A stretch of 64,000 nucleotides of DNA from an uncultured Balneola sp. Its GTDB lineage: Bacteria; Bacteroidota; Rhodothermia; Balneolales; Balneolaceae. Below, piece after piece: positions 38,071 through 48,500 of this stretch (position 1 is its first letter; each line of letters opens with the position of its first letter). The notes below the pieces were generated by a model that was not told the origin of the DNA, searched no databases, and saw nothing but the letters and a program-made list of their open reading frames with translations. The stretch lies in contig CAJXQC010000002.1 of assembly GCA_913058495.1 (NCBI GenBank), forward strand, positions 124,001-188,000, read 5' to 3'. The translations under genes were made by a program, and so were the position numbers.

Positions 38071-38186
38071 ATGTTGAGCTTTAAAGATACGATTAATTAC
38101 CGGTTACTATCAACCTTTATTTCGCTTTTTTTATTAAGGTTTGTCTCTCTATTCTTTATCTTTAGTAAAAATTAAATACAGAGTTA

Positions 38187-39413
38187 ATGATATCATCAAA
38201 AGACGCAATACAATTAGAAGATCAATACGGAGCACACAACTATCATCCCCTGCCGGTAGTACTAGAAAAAGGAAAAGGAGTTTATGTTTGGGATCCTGAA
38301 GGAAATAAGTATTTCGATTTCTTATCTGCTTATTCGGCAGTAAACCAGGGACATTGTCATCCTAAAATTACAAAGGCTTTAGTTGATCAGGCTCACACAC
38401 TCACTTTGACTTCACGAGCTTTCTATAATAATGTATTAGGAGAGTATGAAAAGTACATGAGTGAATATTTTGGGTTCGATAAAGTACTCCCTATGAATAC
38501 CGGAGCTGAAGGAGTTGAAACAGCTATCAAAGTGTGCAGGAAATGGGCCTATGAGAAAAAAGGGATTTCCGAGAATGAAGCTCAGATCATAGTTTGTGAA
38601 AATAATTTTCATGGAAGAACCACTACTGTAATCTCCTTTTCCAACGATCCTGATGCAAAAAAGAATTTCGGTCCTTATACACCCGGATTTATAAAAATAC
38701 CTTATAATGATTTAGAAGCTCTTGAAGAAGCTTTAAAGCAACCAAATGTTGCAGGATTTATGGTTGAACCCATTCAGGGAGAAGCCGGCGTTGTAGTTCC
38801 TGATGAAGGATATCTATCTGCTTCTGCCGAGTTATGCAAAAAGGCTAATGCATTATTTATAGCCGATGAAGTTCAAACCGGAATTGCTCGTACAGGCAAA
38901 CTCTTAGCCTGTGATTATGATAATATAAAACCTGACATTCTCATTTTAGGTAAAGCTTTATCCGGTGGAGCATACCCGGTTTCAGCAATCCTCGCTGATG
39001 ATAATGTTATGGAAGTCATAAAACCGGGACAGCACGGATCTACATACGGCGGAAATCCTCTTGGTTGTAAAGTAGCTATGACTGCTCTGCAAGTTGTTGA
39101 AGAAGAAAAGCTAGCTGAAAATGCGCAAACTTTAGGAAATCTGTTCCGATCAGAAATGAAGAAACTCGTGGACTCATCCGATCTTTTTGTAAAAGTACGA
39201 GGAAAAGGCTTGTTGAATGCTGTTATTATAAATGACACTCCTGAAAGCGACACTGCCTGGAGATTCTGTTTAGCATTAAAAGAAAACGGATTGCTAGCAA
39301 AACCTACTCATGGAAATATAATAAGGTTTGCACCGCCATTAGTCATGACTGAATCCCAACTTATGGATTGTGTAGAGATTATTCGCAAAACCCTTGAGAA
39401 TTTTTCCAAATAA
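38187..39413 (+). CDS. rocD: Ornithine--oxo-acid transaminase
   Basis: 408 residues, a class III PLP aminotransferase that moves the delta-amino group of ornithine to 2-oxoglutarate, giving glutamate semialdehyde. Typical stretches are [75 protein letters not shown], and the PLP lysine in [15 protein letters not shown]. The length and start match the family. It is followed by a terminator-like hairpin and then the lysine aminotransferase gene, 91 bases on. Together they handle diamino acids. Confidence 0.95.
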   Translation: MISSKDAIQLEDQYGAHNYHPLPVVLEKGKGVYVWDPEGNKYFDFLSAYSAVNQGHCHPKITKALVDQAHTLTLTSRAFYNNVLGEYEKYMSEYFGFDKVLPMNTGAEGVETAIKVCRKWAYEKKGISENEAQIIVCENNFHGRTTTVISFSNDPDAKKNFGPYTPGFIKIPYNDLEALEEALKQPNVAGFMVEPIQGEAGVVVPDEGYLSASAELCKKANALFIADEVQTGIARTGKLLACDYDNIKPDILILGKALSGGAYPVSAILADDNVMEVIKPGQHGSTYGGNPLGCKVAMTALQVVEEEKLAENAQTLGNLFRSEMKKLVDSSDLFVKVRGKGLLNAVIINDTPESDTAWRFCLALKENGLLAKPTHGNIIRFAPPLVMTESQLMDCVEIIRKTLENFSK

Positions 39414-39450
39414 AGGTTTAAACCGTTTAAACCTATTGGCGTTTTTTTCC
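39414..39450 (+). terminator. Probable terminator after rocD
   Basis: The perfect 9-bp arms AGGTTTAAA/TTTAAACCT around CCG start at the stop codon, and GTTTTTTT follows after eight bases. The stem is AT-rich and the T-run is not immediately adjacent, so it may be leaky. Confidence 0.45.
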
Positions 39451-39504
39451 TGATTTGATAGCTTATCAGCGAAAATTAAACTGCTTACATCAAAAATACT
39501 TTAA

Positions 39505-40854
39505 ATGGCTAAAATGAAAACTATTCAACCTGCTCAGGTACGAGAGGTTTTGGGGAAACATCTACTCACCGACGGTTTCGATATGGTGCTTGATCTTGAA
39601 GAAAGTAAAGGGGCTTATCTTCATGACTCAAAATCCGGAAAAAAATATCTGGACTTCTTTACTTTTTTCGCATCTAATCCTTTGGGAATGAATCATCCCA
39701 AAATTGCAGGAGATGCCGACTTTGTTTCAATGTTGGGTAAGACTGCAATCAACAAACCATCAAACTCTGATGTATACACAGAAGAACTTGCCGGTTTTAT
39801 GAGTTCGTTCAGCAGAGTTGCTGTGCCGGAACATCTCCCCCACTCTTTCTTTATATCAGGTGGAGCATTAGCAGTTGAAAATGCAATGAAAGTAGCTTTT
39901 GACTGGAAAGTTCAGAAAAATTTCCAAAAAGGTTATCGCCATGAAATTGGGCATAAGGTTCTTCATTTTGAAAAAGCTTTTCATGGTCGTTCGGGTTATA
40001 CCCTTTCTGTTACCAATACCGTACCGAATAAAGTAAAGTACTTTCCTAAGTTTGACTGGCCACGCGTTATCAGTCCCGCTACCAGTTTCCCGGAAACACC
40101 GGAATCTTTGAAATCTGTTATAGCAGAAGAAAAATTAGCTATCGCGCAGGCAGAGAGATTTTTTGAAATTCACAAAGATGACATTGCTTGTATTTTGATA
40201 GAGCCAATTCAGGGTGAAGGTGGTGATCGTCATTTCAGAGTTGAATTCCACCAGGCGCTTAGAGAACTGGCTGACAAGCATGAAGCTCTCCTTATATATG
40301 ATGAAGTTCAAACCGGAGTTGGAATGACCGGAAAATTCTGGGCCCACGAACATTATGTTAAGCCTGATATTCTTTCTTTCGGAAAGAAAGCACAGGTTTG
40401 CGGGATCTTAGCAGGACCTCGTGTTGACGAAGTAGAAACAAATTGCTTTCAGGTTTCTTCCAGAATCAACTCCACTTGGGGTGGAAATCTGGTAGACATG
40501 GTTCGCTTTGGTAGAATTCTGGATATTATCGAAGAAGATAATCTTGTAACAAATGCAGCTAAGGTTGGTGATCACCTACTGACCAAGCTTCAGAAAATGG
40601 CTGATGATCATGAGCACCTTTCCAATCCAAGAGGAAAAGGTTTGTTCGCTGCTATCGACCTTCCTGATTCTCATTCAAGAGATGCTGTTATCAGCCAGTG
40701 TATTGAAAATGGTTTGATGATATTAGCTTGTGGAACGAATACGGTACGTTTTCGCCCACCATTGACAATCACTTCTGAACAAATTGACGAAGGGTTAGAC
40801 ATTTTGGAAAAGGCTTATAAGTCTTCTTTGGATAAGTGTCCGGTAGCTGGCTAG
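39505..40854 (+). CDS. lat: L-lysine 6-transaminase
   Basis: 449 residues, class III PLP aminotransferase. The opening QPAQVREVLGKHLLTDGFDMVLDLEESKGAYLHD and FTFFASNPLGMNHP are the hallmark of lysine epsilon-aminotransferase (LAT). LAT makes 2-aminoadipate-6-semialdehyde from lysine and 2-oxoglutarate. The PLP site has LLIYDEVQTGVGMTGKFWAHEH, and the PLP lysine is in SFGKKAQVCG. Terminal motifs NTVRFRPPLTIT are intact. In Bacteroidota this enzyme serves lysine catabolism. No aminoadipate semialdehyde dehydrogenase is nearby. Confidence 0.93.
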   Translation: MAKMKTIQPAQVREVLGKHLLTDGFDMVLDLEESKGAYLHDSKSGKKYLDFFTFFASNPLGMNHPKIAGDADFVSMLGKTAINKPSNSDVYTEELAGFMSSFSRVAVPEHLPHSFFISGGALAVENAMKVAFDWKVQKNFQKGYRHEIGHKVLHFEKAFHGRSGYTLSVTNTVPNKVKYFPKFDWPRVISPATSFPETPESLKSVIAEEKLAIAQAERFFEIHKDDIACILIEPIQGEGGDRHFRVEFHQALRELADKHEALLIYDEVQTGVGMTGKFWAHEHYVKPDILSFGKKAQVCGILAGPRVDEVETNCFQVSSRINSTWGGNLVDMVRFGRILDIIEEDNLVTNAAKVGDHLLTKLQKMADDHEHLSNPRGKGLFAAIDLPDSHSRDAVISQCIENGLMILACGTNTVRFRPPLTITSEQIDEGLDILEKAYKSSLDKCPVAG

Positions 40855-40863
40855 TTTCTTTAT

Positions 40864-40894
40864 TAGTATGGGCATGGTATTCATGTCCATACTA
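40864..40894 (+). terminator. Hairpin downstream of lat, probable terminator
   Basis: The 12-bp stem AGTATGGGCATG/CATGTCCATACT has one G-T wobble and a five-base loop, and sits ten bases after the stop. A T-run (ATTTTTT) appears about 15 bases later. Confidence 0.5.
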
Positions 40895-40980
40895 TTCATT
40901 TAAATTTTTTCTAGACTAACTGATGACTTTCGGGCTGTATAACTACCTCATTCATAACAGATCCTGAAGGTTGATTTACT

Positions 40981-41142
40981 CCTTTCTAGTTCAAGCGTCG
41001 CGCTTGGACGAATGTTTTGTAAGAAATGCACAAGCGAGACGCTTGCGTTAGTTGGGAGCCTTACCGTAAGATTCTGAAACAAGTTCAGGATGACTCTACC
41101 TCTATCTTAAATCTTACGTCCTAGATCTTAAGTCTTAAATCT
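40981..41142. repeat. REP-like palindromes and heptamer array between lat and purL
   Basis: The gap from lat to purL holds several repeat types and no gene. CAAGCGTCGCGCTTG (40992-41006) and CAAGCGAGACGCTTG (41031-41045) are near-palindromes that also pair with each other. CTGAA/TTCAG at 41074-41088 forms a further dyad. A tandem array of a TCTTAAA-like heptamer runs 41105-41141 (TCTTAAA, TCTTACG, TCCTAGA, TCTTAAG, TCTTAAA). They look like repetitive extragenic elements. Confidence 0.65.
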
Positions 41143-41151
41143 ACACCTCTA

Positions 41152-43389
41152 TTAACCCATAATTCCCGGAAGTACACCTTCAAAGATCTCGGACATTTCT
41201 TCAACATCTAAACTTCCCACTTCTTCAATCACCATTTTCTTGTCACCTGTAACGGTACCAAGTACATGAGTAGGAACTTCATGCTGTCCAAAATGAGAAA
41301 TAACTGTTGGTAAGTCATCGGGTTTCAAAGTTATAAGAACTCCGGATTGTGCTTCACTGAATAGTACTTCATGGTCTGTTCCGGCAAGATCTTTAACCGA
41401 TACCTTCACACCTTTTTTAGAAAAGATCGCTTTCTCGGCAAGTGCAATCGCAAGTCCACCATCAGAAATATCGTGTGCAGATTTGATCCATCCTTTCTTG
41501 ATAGCATCCAGTAATGATTCCTGAAGTTTTACTTCGAAAGGAATATCCAATTCAGGAGCATCACCGGTTGTTAGGCCATGTATCTTTTTGAGATATTCTG
41601 TCCCACCTAATCCTTTTCGTTGTGCACCTATATACATCACCACATCGCCGTCATTTTTAAATCCGGGGGTTGTAGTATGATTTTCAACATCTTCTATCAA
41701 ACCAAGCATCCCGATAATTGGAGATGGGAAAATGGCACTATTCGGATTTTCATTGTAGAAACTAACATTTCCTCCTGTAACCGGAGTGTTGAGCGCTTTG
41801 CAAGCATCGCCCATTCCGCCTAGCGCTTCTTTGAATGTCCAGTACACTTCAGGCTTGTAAGGATTTCCAAAATTCAGACAATTTGTAATAGCCAATGGCT
41901 TTCCTCCTGAACAAACCACATTACGCGCCGATTCAACTACAGCAATTTGTCCACCTCGACGCGGATTCAAATACACATATCTGCCGTTGCAATCAGTTTT
42001 TGCTACCAAGCCTCTGTTTGTTCCTTTTACACGAATCACCCCTGAATCTGATGCTCCGGGAGCTGTAACCGTATTTGTTCTTACAGTTGTATCATATTGT
42101 TCATGAACCCATTTCTTTGAAGCAACATTTACAGAGCTCAATAATGTTTTAATGGTGGTTTCATGATCAGCCGGATGATCTAAACTATCAATGTCAAAAC
42201 TTTGAACTCCTTCCAGATAGGTTGGCTTTTTAGTTTCTCTTATATATTGAGGAGCTCCGCCGCCAAGTACCAAATGCTCAGCAAACATATCGCCTTTTAC
42301 CTCACCACCTTTCATGTAGGTGACTTTATCGGTATCTACTACTTCTCCGATTACCACTCCATGAAGATCCCATTTTTCATATACATCAATAACTTCCTGC
42401 TCACGTCCTTTTTCTGCAACGATCAACATCCTTTCCTGACTTTCAGAAAGCAACAATTCGTAAGCTGTCATCCCTTCTTCTCTTGCAGGAACTTTATCCA
42501 GATCGATCAACATTCCCTGACCACCTTTTGCAGTCATTTCAGAAGTGGAACAAGCAATTCCTGCCGCTCCCATATCCTGCATTCCAACTACTGCGCCGGT
42601 TTTCAAAACTTCAAGGCTGGCTTCCAGTAATAATTTCTCTGTAAACGGATCACCAACCTGAACGCTTGGTCTTTTAGCTTCGCTTTCTTCGCTGATCTCT
42701 TCAGAAGCAAAAGTTGCTCCGTGAATTCCATCACGACCTGTACTTGCTCCAACTATGATCACCGGATTCCCGATTCCCTCAGAAATTGCCGAAACTGTTT
42801 TTCCTGCTTCTACTAATCCAATACTCATAGCATTAACAAGTGGATTTCCTTCGTAACTCTCATCGAAATACACTTCTCCGCCAATCACAGGAATACCAAA
42901 TGAATTTCCGTAATCACCAATTCCGCGAACTACTCCATCCAGCAAATAACGAACTCTTGGGTTTTCCAAACTTCCGAATCGCAATGAATTCAGACTTGCA
43001 ACAGGACGAGCTCCCATTGTGAAAATATCTCTGTGAATGCCTCCAACTCCGGTTGCAGCTCCCTGATATGGCTCAATTGCTGATGGGTGATTATGACTTT
43101 CGATCTTAAAAGCACATCCGAGTCCGTCACCGATGTCAACCAGACCGGCATTTTCTTCTCCGGCTCCAACCAGCATGTGTTCACCTTCACGTGGAAGTTT
43201 TTTAAGTTCAACGATCGAATTCTTATATGAACAATGCTCACTCCACATCACAGAATACACTCCCAATTCTGTAAATGTAGGAACCCGACCTAAGCGGGTT
43301 TTAATCATTTCAAATTCTTCTTCGTTTAATCCGTGTTCGAGGGCAAGTTCAAGATTTACTTCCGGTTCTTTTACAGTAGCGTCAGCCAT
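41152..43389 (-). CDS. purL: Phosphoribosylformylglycinamidine synthase subunit PurL
   Basis: 745 residues from the ATG encoding MADATVKEP; an ATG-type extension of 15 codons exists upstream but lacks homology. This is the small PurL type that needs PurQ and PurS. It uses ATP and ammonia to convert FGAR to FGAM in purine synthesis. Visible are [12 protein letters not shown], the metal/substrate motif [50 protein letters not shown], and the second half NCLNFGNP and [16 protein letters not shown]. purS and purQ are not in the window. Confidence 0.96.
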   Translation of the reverse strand: MADATVKEPEVNLELALEHGLNEEEFEMIKTRLGRVPTFTELGVYSVMWSEHCSYKNSIVELKKLPREGEHMLVGAGEENAGLVDIGDGLGCAFKIESHNHPSAIEPYQGAATGVGGIHRDIFTMGARPVASLNSLRFGSLENPRVRYLLDGVVRGIGDYGNSFGIPVIGGEVYFDESYEGNPLVNAMSIGLVEAGKTVSAISEGIGNPVIIVGASTGRDGIHGATFASEEISEESEAKRPSVQVGDPFTEKLLLEASLEVLKTGAVVGMQDMGAAGIACSTSEMTAKGGQGMLIDLDKVPAREEGMTAYELLLSESQERMLIVAEKGREQEVIDVYEKWDLHGVVIGEVVDTDKVTYMKGGEVKGDMFAEHLVLGGGAPQYIRETKKPTYLEGVQSFDIDSLDHPADHETTIKTLLSSVNVASKKWVHEQYDTTVRTNTVTAPGASDSGVIRVKGTNRGLVAKTDCNGRYVYLNPRRGGQIAVVESARNVVCSGGKPLAITNCLNFGNPYKPEVYWTFKEALGGMGDACKALNTPVTGGNVSFYNENPNSAIFPSPIIGMLGLIEDVENHTTTPGFKNDGDVVMYIGAQRKGLGGTEYLKKIHGLTTGDAPELDIPFEVKLQESLLDAIKKGWIKSAHDISDGGLAIALAEKAIFSKKGVKVSVKDLAGTDHEVLFSEAQSGVLITLKPDDLPTVISHFGQHEVPTHVLGTVTGDKKMVIEEVGSLDVEEMSEIFEGVLPGIMG

Positions 43390-43505
43390 GAATGTAGTTA
43401 GCTTGGGAGTTTGAATTTGAGAAAATTTCTGCAATTCAACAGAAGACTAAAGGTACGACGATTTTAAAAGAATTAGGAATGAAAAATTGGAGATTATGAA
43501 TTTAA

Positions 43506-43690
43506 ACTAGGAGGACCTTCAGGTCCGACGTAGATTGCTTTTACAGCGGACTAAAGTCCTGGCTTGTTTACCTGACTAAATTTGCAACATTATTTAAGAT
43601 CTGGTCATGTTCACCAGAGAAGAATTTATTCCGAACGGTTTTGATGTATACCCTTAGCAAAAAAGACTAAAGTCCCAGACTAAAAATTAA
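43506..43690. repeat. REP-like palindromes between purL and the M1 peptidase gene
   Basis: The 339-base gene-free stretch 43390-43728 holds GGACCTTCAGGTCC (43513-43526), GGACTAAAGTCC (43548-43559) and GACTAAAGTC (43665-43674). The first two are separated by 21 bases that include GATTGCTTTTACAGC, a spacing seen in REP pairs of Bacteroidota. No coding potential is seen. Confidence 0.6.
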
Positions 43691-43728
43691 TCATCTTAAA
43701 TCAGAAATTGAATCACTGACATCAACGA

Positions 43729-45375
43729 TCAATTCTGTACCTTAAATGAACCTACATAATAATCGATATCAACCTGTAGCTCTTTGCCTGAACTTGGAGA
43801 GACTTTCCAATTAGTTGTTGGTTGTAGCATCATCTCTTTTCCATCGATATAAACTTTTACAGGCATATTGAAATTGGAAACGGCATTATTCCATCTGTAA
43901 ACAACATTGTTATCTCTGAAAAAATACTCAAGTATCGGCACTCTGTAATCCCGGAGATACTGATCGAAAACTGATTTAAGGTCTTTACCTGATTTCTCAA
44001 TTATATAATTCTCAATTTCTTCAGTCGTAACAGTTTGATGATAGAATTCTTTGTTCAATCCCCGAAGTATTTCTCTCCACAATTCATCATCACCGATCAC
44101 CTGGCGGATAGTATGAAGCATATTTCCTCCTTTATAATACATATCAGAGGAACCCTCATAATTCACATTATAGATTCCTATTATCGGTCGGTCGTTTTGA
44201 ACGGATAACCGTACACCACGTGCATACTCTCTTGCGGCTTGTTTTCCGAAATGATATTCCAGAAACAGGTATTCTGAATAGTGAGTAAAACTTTCATGGA
44301 TCCACATATCAGCTACATCTTTATAAGTGATGTTATTTGCAAACCACTCGTGACCGGTTTCATGAACAATAATGAAATCGAATTTCAGTCCCCAGCCCGA
44401 GCTACTCAGATCTCTTCCCAGGTAACCATTCTCATAACCATTACCGTAGGTAACCGAGCTTTGATGTTCCATTCCCAGATACGGAGCTTCTACAAGTTTG
44501 TAACTGTCTTCATAGAAAGGATATGGACCAAACCAATGTTCAAAAGCTTCTATGGTTCGGGGTGCATCTGCAAATTGTTTAACAGCCTTTTCAAGATTAT
44601 AGCTGAGTACATAGAAATCCATATCAAGCTCTCCTTTTTCACCATCAAAGATTTGCTCAAAATGAACGTAATCACCTATGTTAATATTCACCCCGTAATT
44701 ATTGATGGGATTACTTACGAACCATTGCCATGTTTTAGTGCCGTCATTATTATCTGTTTCTTTTCGCAGTCTTCCATTAGACACATTCATCAGATCATCC
44801 CTAACAGTGATACTCATCAACATACTATCCGGTTCGTCATAGGCATGATCTTTATTGGGCCACCAGATACTCGCTCCAATTCCCTGATTGGATGAAGCTA
44901 CAAATGGATTTCCATTTTTATCTCTGGTCCATGAAATTCCTCCATCCCATGGCGCTCTGACTGCTTTCTTTGGCTTCCCTGAAAAATGGACAACTACTTC
45001 ATTAACCTCTCCTATCTTTTGGTTTGATGAAGTCTCTGCAAAAAAAACATTCCCTTCTCTTTCAAATGAAAGCGCTTTCCCATCCTGAGTGATTTTAGAA
45101 ATCTCCAATGGTTGCTGCAGATCTATCTGCATCATTGGAGTTGTAAGAGAATCTACTCTGTATTGAATGGTGTTAGTTCCGGTAAAAGTGCTGTCTTCCG
45201 TATCCACTTTCATATCCAAATGATAGTAGGTCACATCCCACCATGAACGTTCAGCAGTAATGGTTCCACGCAAAGTATCCTGACGAGTGAATTCAGGTTG
45301 ACGTCCGAAAAGTTGGGCCGAGACGTAGTCTCCCGCAGATAATATTAATACTAGGAGGACAAATATTTTTTTCAT
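43729..45375 (-). CDS. M1-family zinc metallopeptidase (aminopeptidase)
   Basis: 548 residues. Signal peptide (about residues 1-20, ending YVSA). Aminopeptidase N-like N-terminal beta domain (residues about 45-240), then the catalytic domain with GMEHQSSVTYG (301-311) in place of the classic GAMEN, and the zinc site HETGH (338-342) with the distal Glu361 in WIHESF. The conserved Tyr is probably in YYKGGNMLH. The C-terminal helical domain is shorter than in full-length PepN, which is usual for the exported Bacteroidota form. It trims peptides in the periplasm or outside the cell. Confidence 0.93.
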   Translation of the reverse strand: MKKIFVLLVLILSAGDYVSAQLFGRQPEFTRQDTLRGTITAERSWWDVTYYHLDMKVDTEDSTFTGTNTIQYRVDSLTTPMMQIDLQQPLEISKITQDGKALSFEREGNVFFAETSSNQKIGEVNEVVVHFSGKPKKAVRAPWDGGISWTRDKNGNPFVASSNQGIGASIWWPNKDHAYDEPDSMLMSITVRDDLMNVSNGRLRKETDNNDGTKTWQWFVSNPINNYGVNINIGDYVHFEQIFDGEKGELDMDFYVLSYNLEKAVKQFADAPRTIEAFEHWFGPYPFYEDSYKLVEAPYLGMEHQSSVTYGNGYENGYLGRDLSSSGWGLKFDFIIVHETGHEWFANNITYKDVADMWIHESFTHYSEYLFLEYHFGKQAAREYARGVRLSVQNDRPIIGIYNVNYEGSSDMYYKGGNMLHTIRQVIGDDELWREILRGLNKEFYHQTVTTEEIENYIIEKSGKDLKSVFDQYLRDYRVPILEYFFRDNNVVYRWNNAVSNFNMPVKVYIDGKEMMLQPTTNWKVSPSSGKELQVDIDYYVGSFKVQN

Positions 45376-45567
45376 TTTAAAATCTCTTAAATAATGTCAA
45401 AGAAAATGTAGTCTAACATTATACACTAAAGTTTAACTATGTTTTTTACTCAGTTTGAGTATCAAGTAAAGGCTATTTCAATGTACATAACATGCATAAT
45501 TATCTTATTTCATAATATATACCTTTCTTTCATCGATATCTTTTCTATTAACTAAATATTTAATTGA

Positions 45568-48500
45568 ATGAAAAAACATTTACAAAACTTACTGTTGACA
45601 ACTTCAGCAGTTTTATTACTAATTACGGGGATTACTTTTTCGGTACAAGCACAGGAGCTTAATACCGTCTGGGAACGAACTTCGCGCACCGGTGCACCGG
45701 AACCGCTACCATCATGGTTTACAGTTGGATGGGTAAGAGGCATGGACCTTCACGGAGAAAACCTTTATGCAGCAGACCGTGCCAATAGTCAGATCAGAGT
45801 ATTAAATGCTACTACAGGAGCTGATGTTACTTTAACGACTCCATACGATTTAACAGGCGTAGCCGGCGGAACATATGCAATGAACGATCTTGCTTTCTCA
45901 GACGATGGAGTTGCATTCTTAGGAAACCTGACTACAAATGCTTCAACAAATCCATTCCATTTATATTGGTGGACAGGTGAAGGCGGAACATATAGCGATT
46001 CATTAGTTATAACCACTTCAACTGCTCAAAGATTGGGAGATAAATTTACTGTTGTAGGTTCTGTAACCGATAACACAGTTGAAGTATGGATACCGGCTGC
46101 AAGTAGTGATCCTGGTATTATTTATGTATTAACAACTGCGGATCAGGGAGCAACCTGGAATACAGAAACAATTACCTTATCAGGAACAAATGTGGTAGTT
46201 GGAAGCAATGCTGATGTTGTTCCTTTAGGAGTAGGAAGAACCTCCGATTTCTATATTGGCGGAAACAGTTCTGCACCTGCAAGATACAGTAGTACAGGAG
46301 CTTATGTTGATAATAGCGCACTAGCTTCTGCTTCAAGAAATGGAATGCAAACATTTACTTATGACAGCAAAGATCATATAGCTGTTTATTCCTACAGAGC
46401 CGATGGATCAGGTGGTGGAAACAAAACCGGGAAAGTTTATATCTACGATGTTTCTGATGCTTCCGCTCCTACAATAGTTGCTGAATCTCCTTTAATGGGT
46501 GATGATACAGATACTTTTAGTTCTATTTACGGGGAAGCCAGAGTTTCATTAAACGAGGATGGCACTTATAATGTGTATGCTTTGGAAGGTGTAAATGGTT
46601 TTGCAGCTTTCACAAATGCTATACTACCGGTTGTAGACGACCCTTCTAACTTAATTTTTTCTGAGTATATCGAAGGCTCCAGTAACAATAAAGCTTTGGA
46701 GATCACGAATCTTTCAGATTCAACTGTTAGTCTTCAAAATTACAGAATCGCACAATCTGTAAATGGTGGCGGTTGGGAATTCTATCATACATTTACTGAA
46801 GAAGCAAGTATCGCAGCAGGCGCACAATATGTATTGCTAAACGATGCTGTAGACGCTACTTTCTTTGCTGCAGAAAATGCTGATGAAGTACTTGGATTTC
46901 CAAGCACAGTTCACCACAACGGTGATGATGCTCGAGGAATTATCCATATCGATTCTCAAAGTGGCGACACTACATGGGTTGATGTATTTGGTGATCCGGA
47001 CAACGATCCAGGTTCCGGTTGGGAAGTTGCTGGTGTTGAAAAAGGAACTCAGAACTTTACATTAGTACGTAAGGCAAGTGTTACTACCGGTAATACAACT
47101 GCATTAGGTTCTTTCGGTACTAATTTTGATGACAGTGAGTGGATCGTTAAAAATACGAACATATTCACTAACCTTGGTATAGCTGCAGAAGCTCAAGCAG
47201 CATTAGCCGGAGACTATTTCGTTCCTCAGCGTACTACTGATGCAGAAGGATTTATTTCTCTCCATCAGGCAATTCATTATGTAAATACTGATGGTTTATC
47301 TTCAGCTACCAATCTGTATATCACAGGGGATTTAGATGAAACTTCTAATGAACTTAAAATTGATCGTGATGATCTAACTGAATTCACAGGTCTTACTATT
47401 AAACCTGTTTCGGGAGAAACACCAACTATTGAAGTTTGGGGTGGTTCCGGTGGAGATGGTATCTGGATCAACAATGCAGATTATGTTACCATCGACGGTT
47501 CTAACTCTCCTGGTGGCGATACTCGTGACCTTACTATAACCAGTGCTGATACAACCTTTGCAGCACTTATTTATACTTATGGAACCACAAATACAGTTAT
47601 TGCTAATAGCAATCTGACTTATACAGGTGGTGATGTTACTGCGTCTGGTATCGTTACAAACGAATCCGGCCCTAATGGCACCATTGGTCTCGCTGTTATC
47701 AATAACCTAATTGGTTCAGTAGACGGTGACTTCCAAAATGGTGTAGGTCTTTGGGGAACAAGCTCTGTAATGGCTGATGGTTCAACCGTGACCGGTAACA
47801 GAATTCATGCTACCTACAGAGGTGTTACAACATGGTGGAGTTTAAATAACACCATTATGAATAACACTATCTCTATTGACAGTCCGAGAGCTGACAGATC
47901 CAGATATGCAGGAATTTATCTTGCTTTAAATGGAGGCCAAACCAGTGTAACGGGTAATGAGATCGTAGGGCTACAGATTAACCGTACAACAACACCGGGT
48001 TTTGCAGCTGGTATTTTGTTTAATGCTTCATTAGACACTGTTCTTGTTGCTAACAACATGATTGCTATAGATAACTTCGCAAACATTGGAGCAGCTACCG
48101 GAAATGATGTATATGGTATTTCTTTCGATAATGCCGCCGGTAATTCTATCAATGCTATTTATCATAATTCGGTTCGTATTAGCTCGAGTGATGAAACAGG
48201 TGTCCATGCAGGATTTGGTGCGCATCAAGAAACCAGTACTGCTCAATCATGGACCTTAAGAAATAACATCTTTGTGTCTGATCAGGACGCATCTAATGCA
48301 AATGCAATTTACTGGCCTATCACGAGCAATGCTCAACTAGATGCAGACTTCAACAACTACTATGTGAGTGGAGCTTCAGCTAATTTGGGTTTATTCAATA
48401 CAACAGATGCTGCTACACTAGCTGACTGGCAAACAGCATCGGGTAATGATGCAAACTCAAGCGAAGTTGCTGTAGAGTTTATTTCTACAACTGATCTACG

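Noticed and set aside
40981-41142. CRISPR-like array
   Set aside because: The repeats are palindromic or seven-base units with no regular 28-37 base repeat and unique spacer pattern, and no cas gene is present.
42202-42630. Long antisense reading frame inside purL
   Set aside because: It is the shadow of a well-conserved purL frame, with no homology-like pattern, no RBS and poor composition.
44281-44895. 204-codon frame antisense to the M1 peptidase
   Set aside because: It is fully inside a gene with an intact zinc site on the other strand. The translation looks random and hydrophobic by codon bias.
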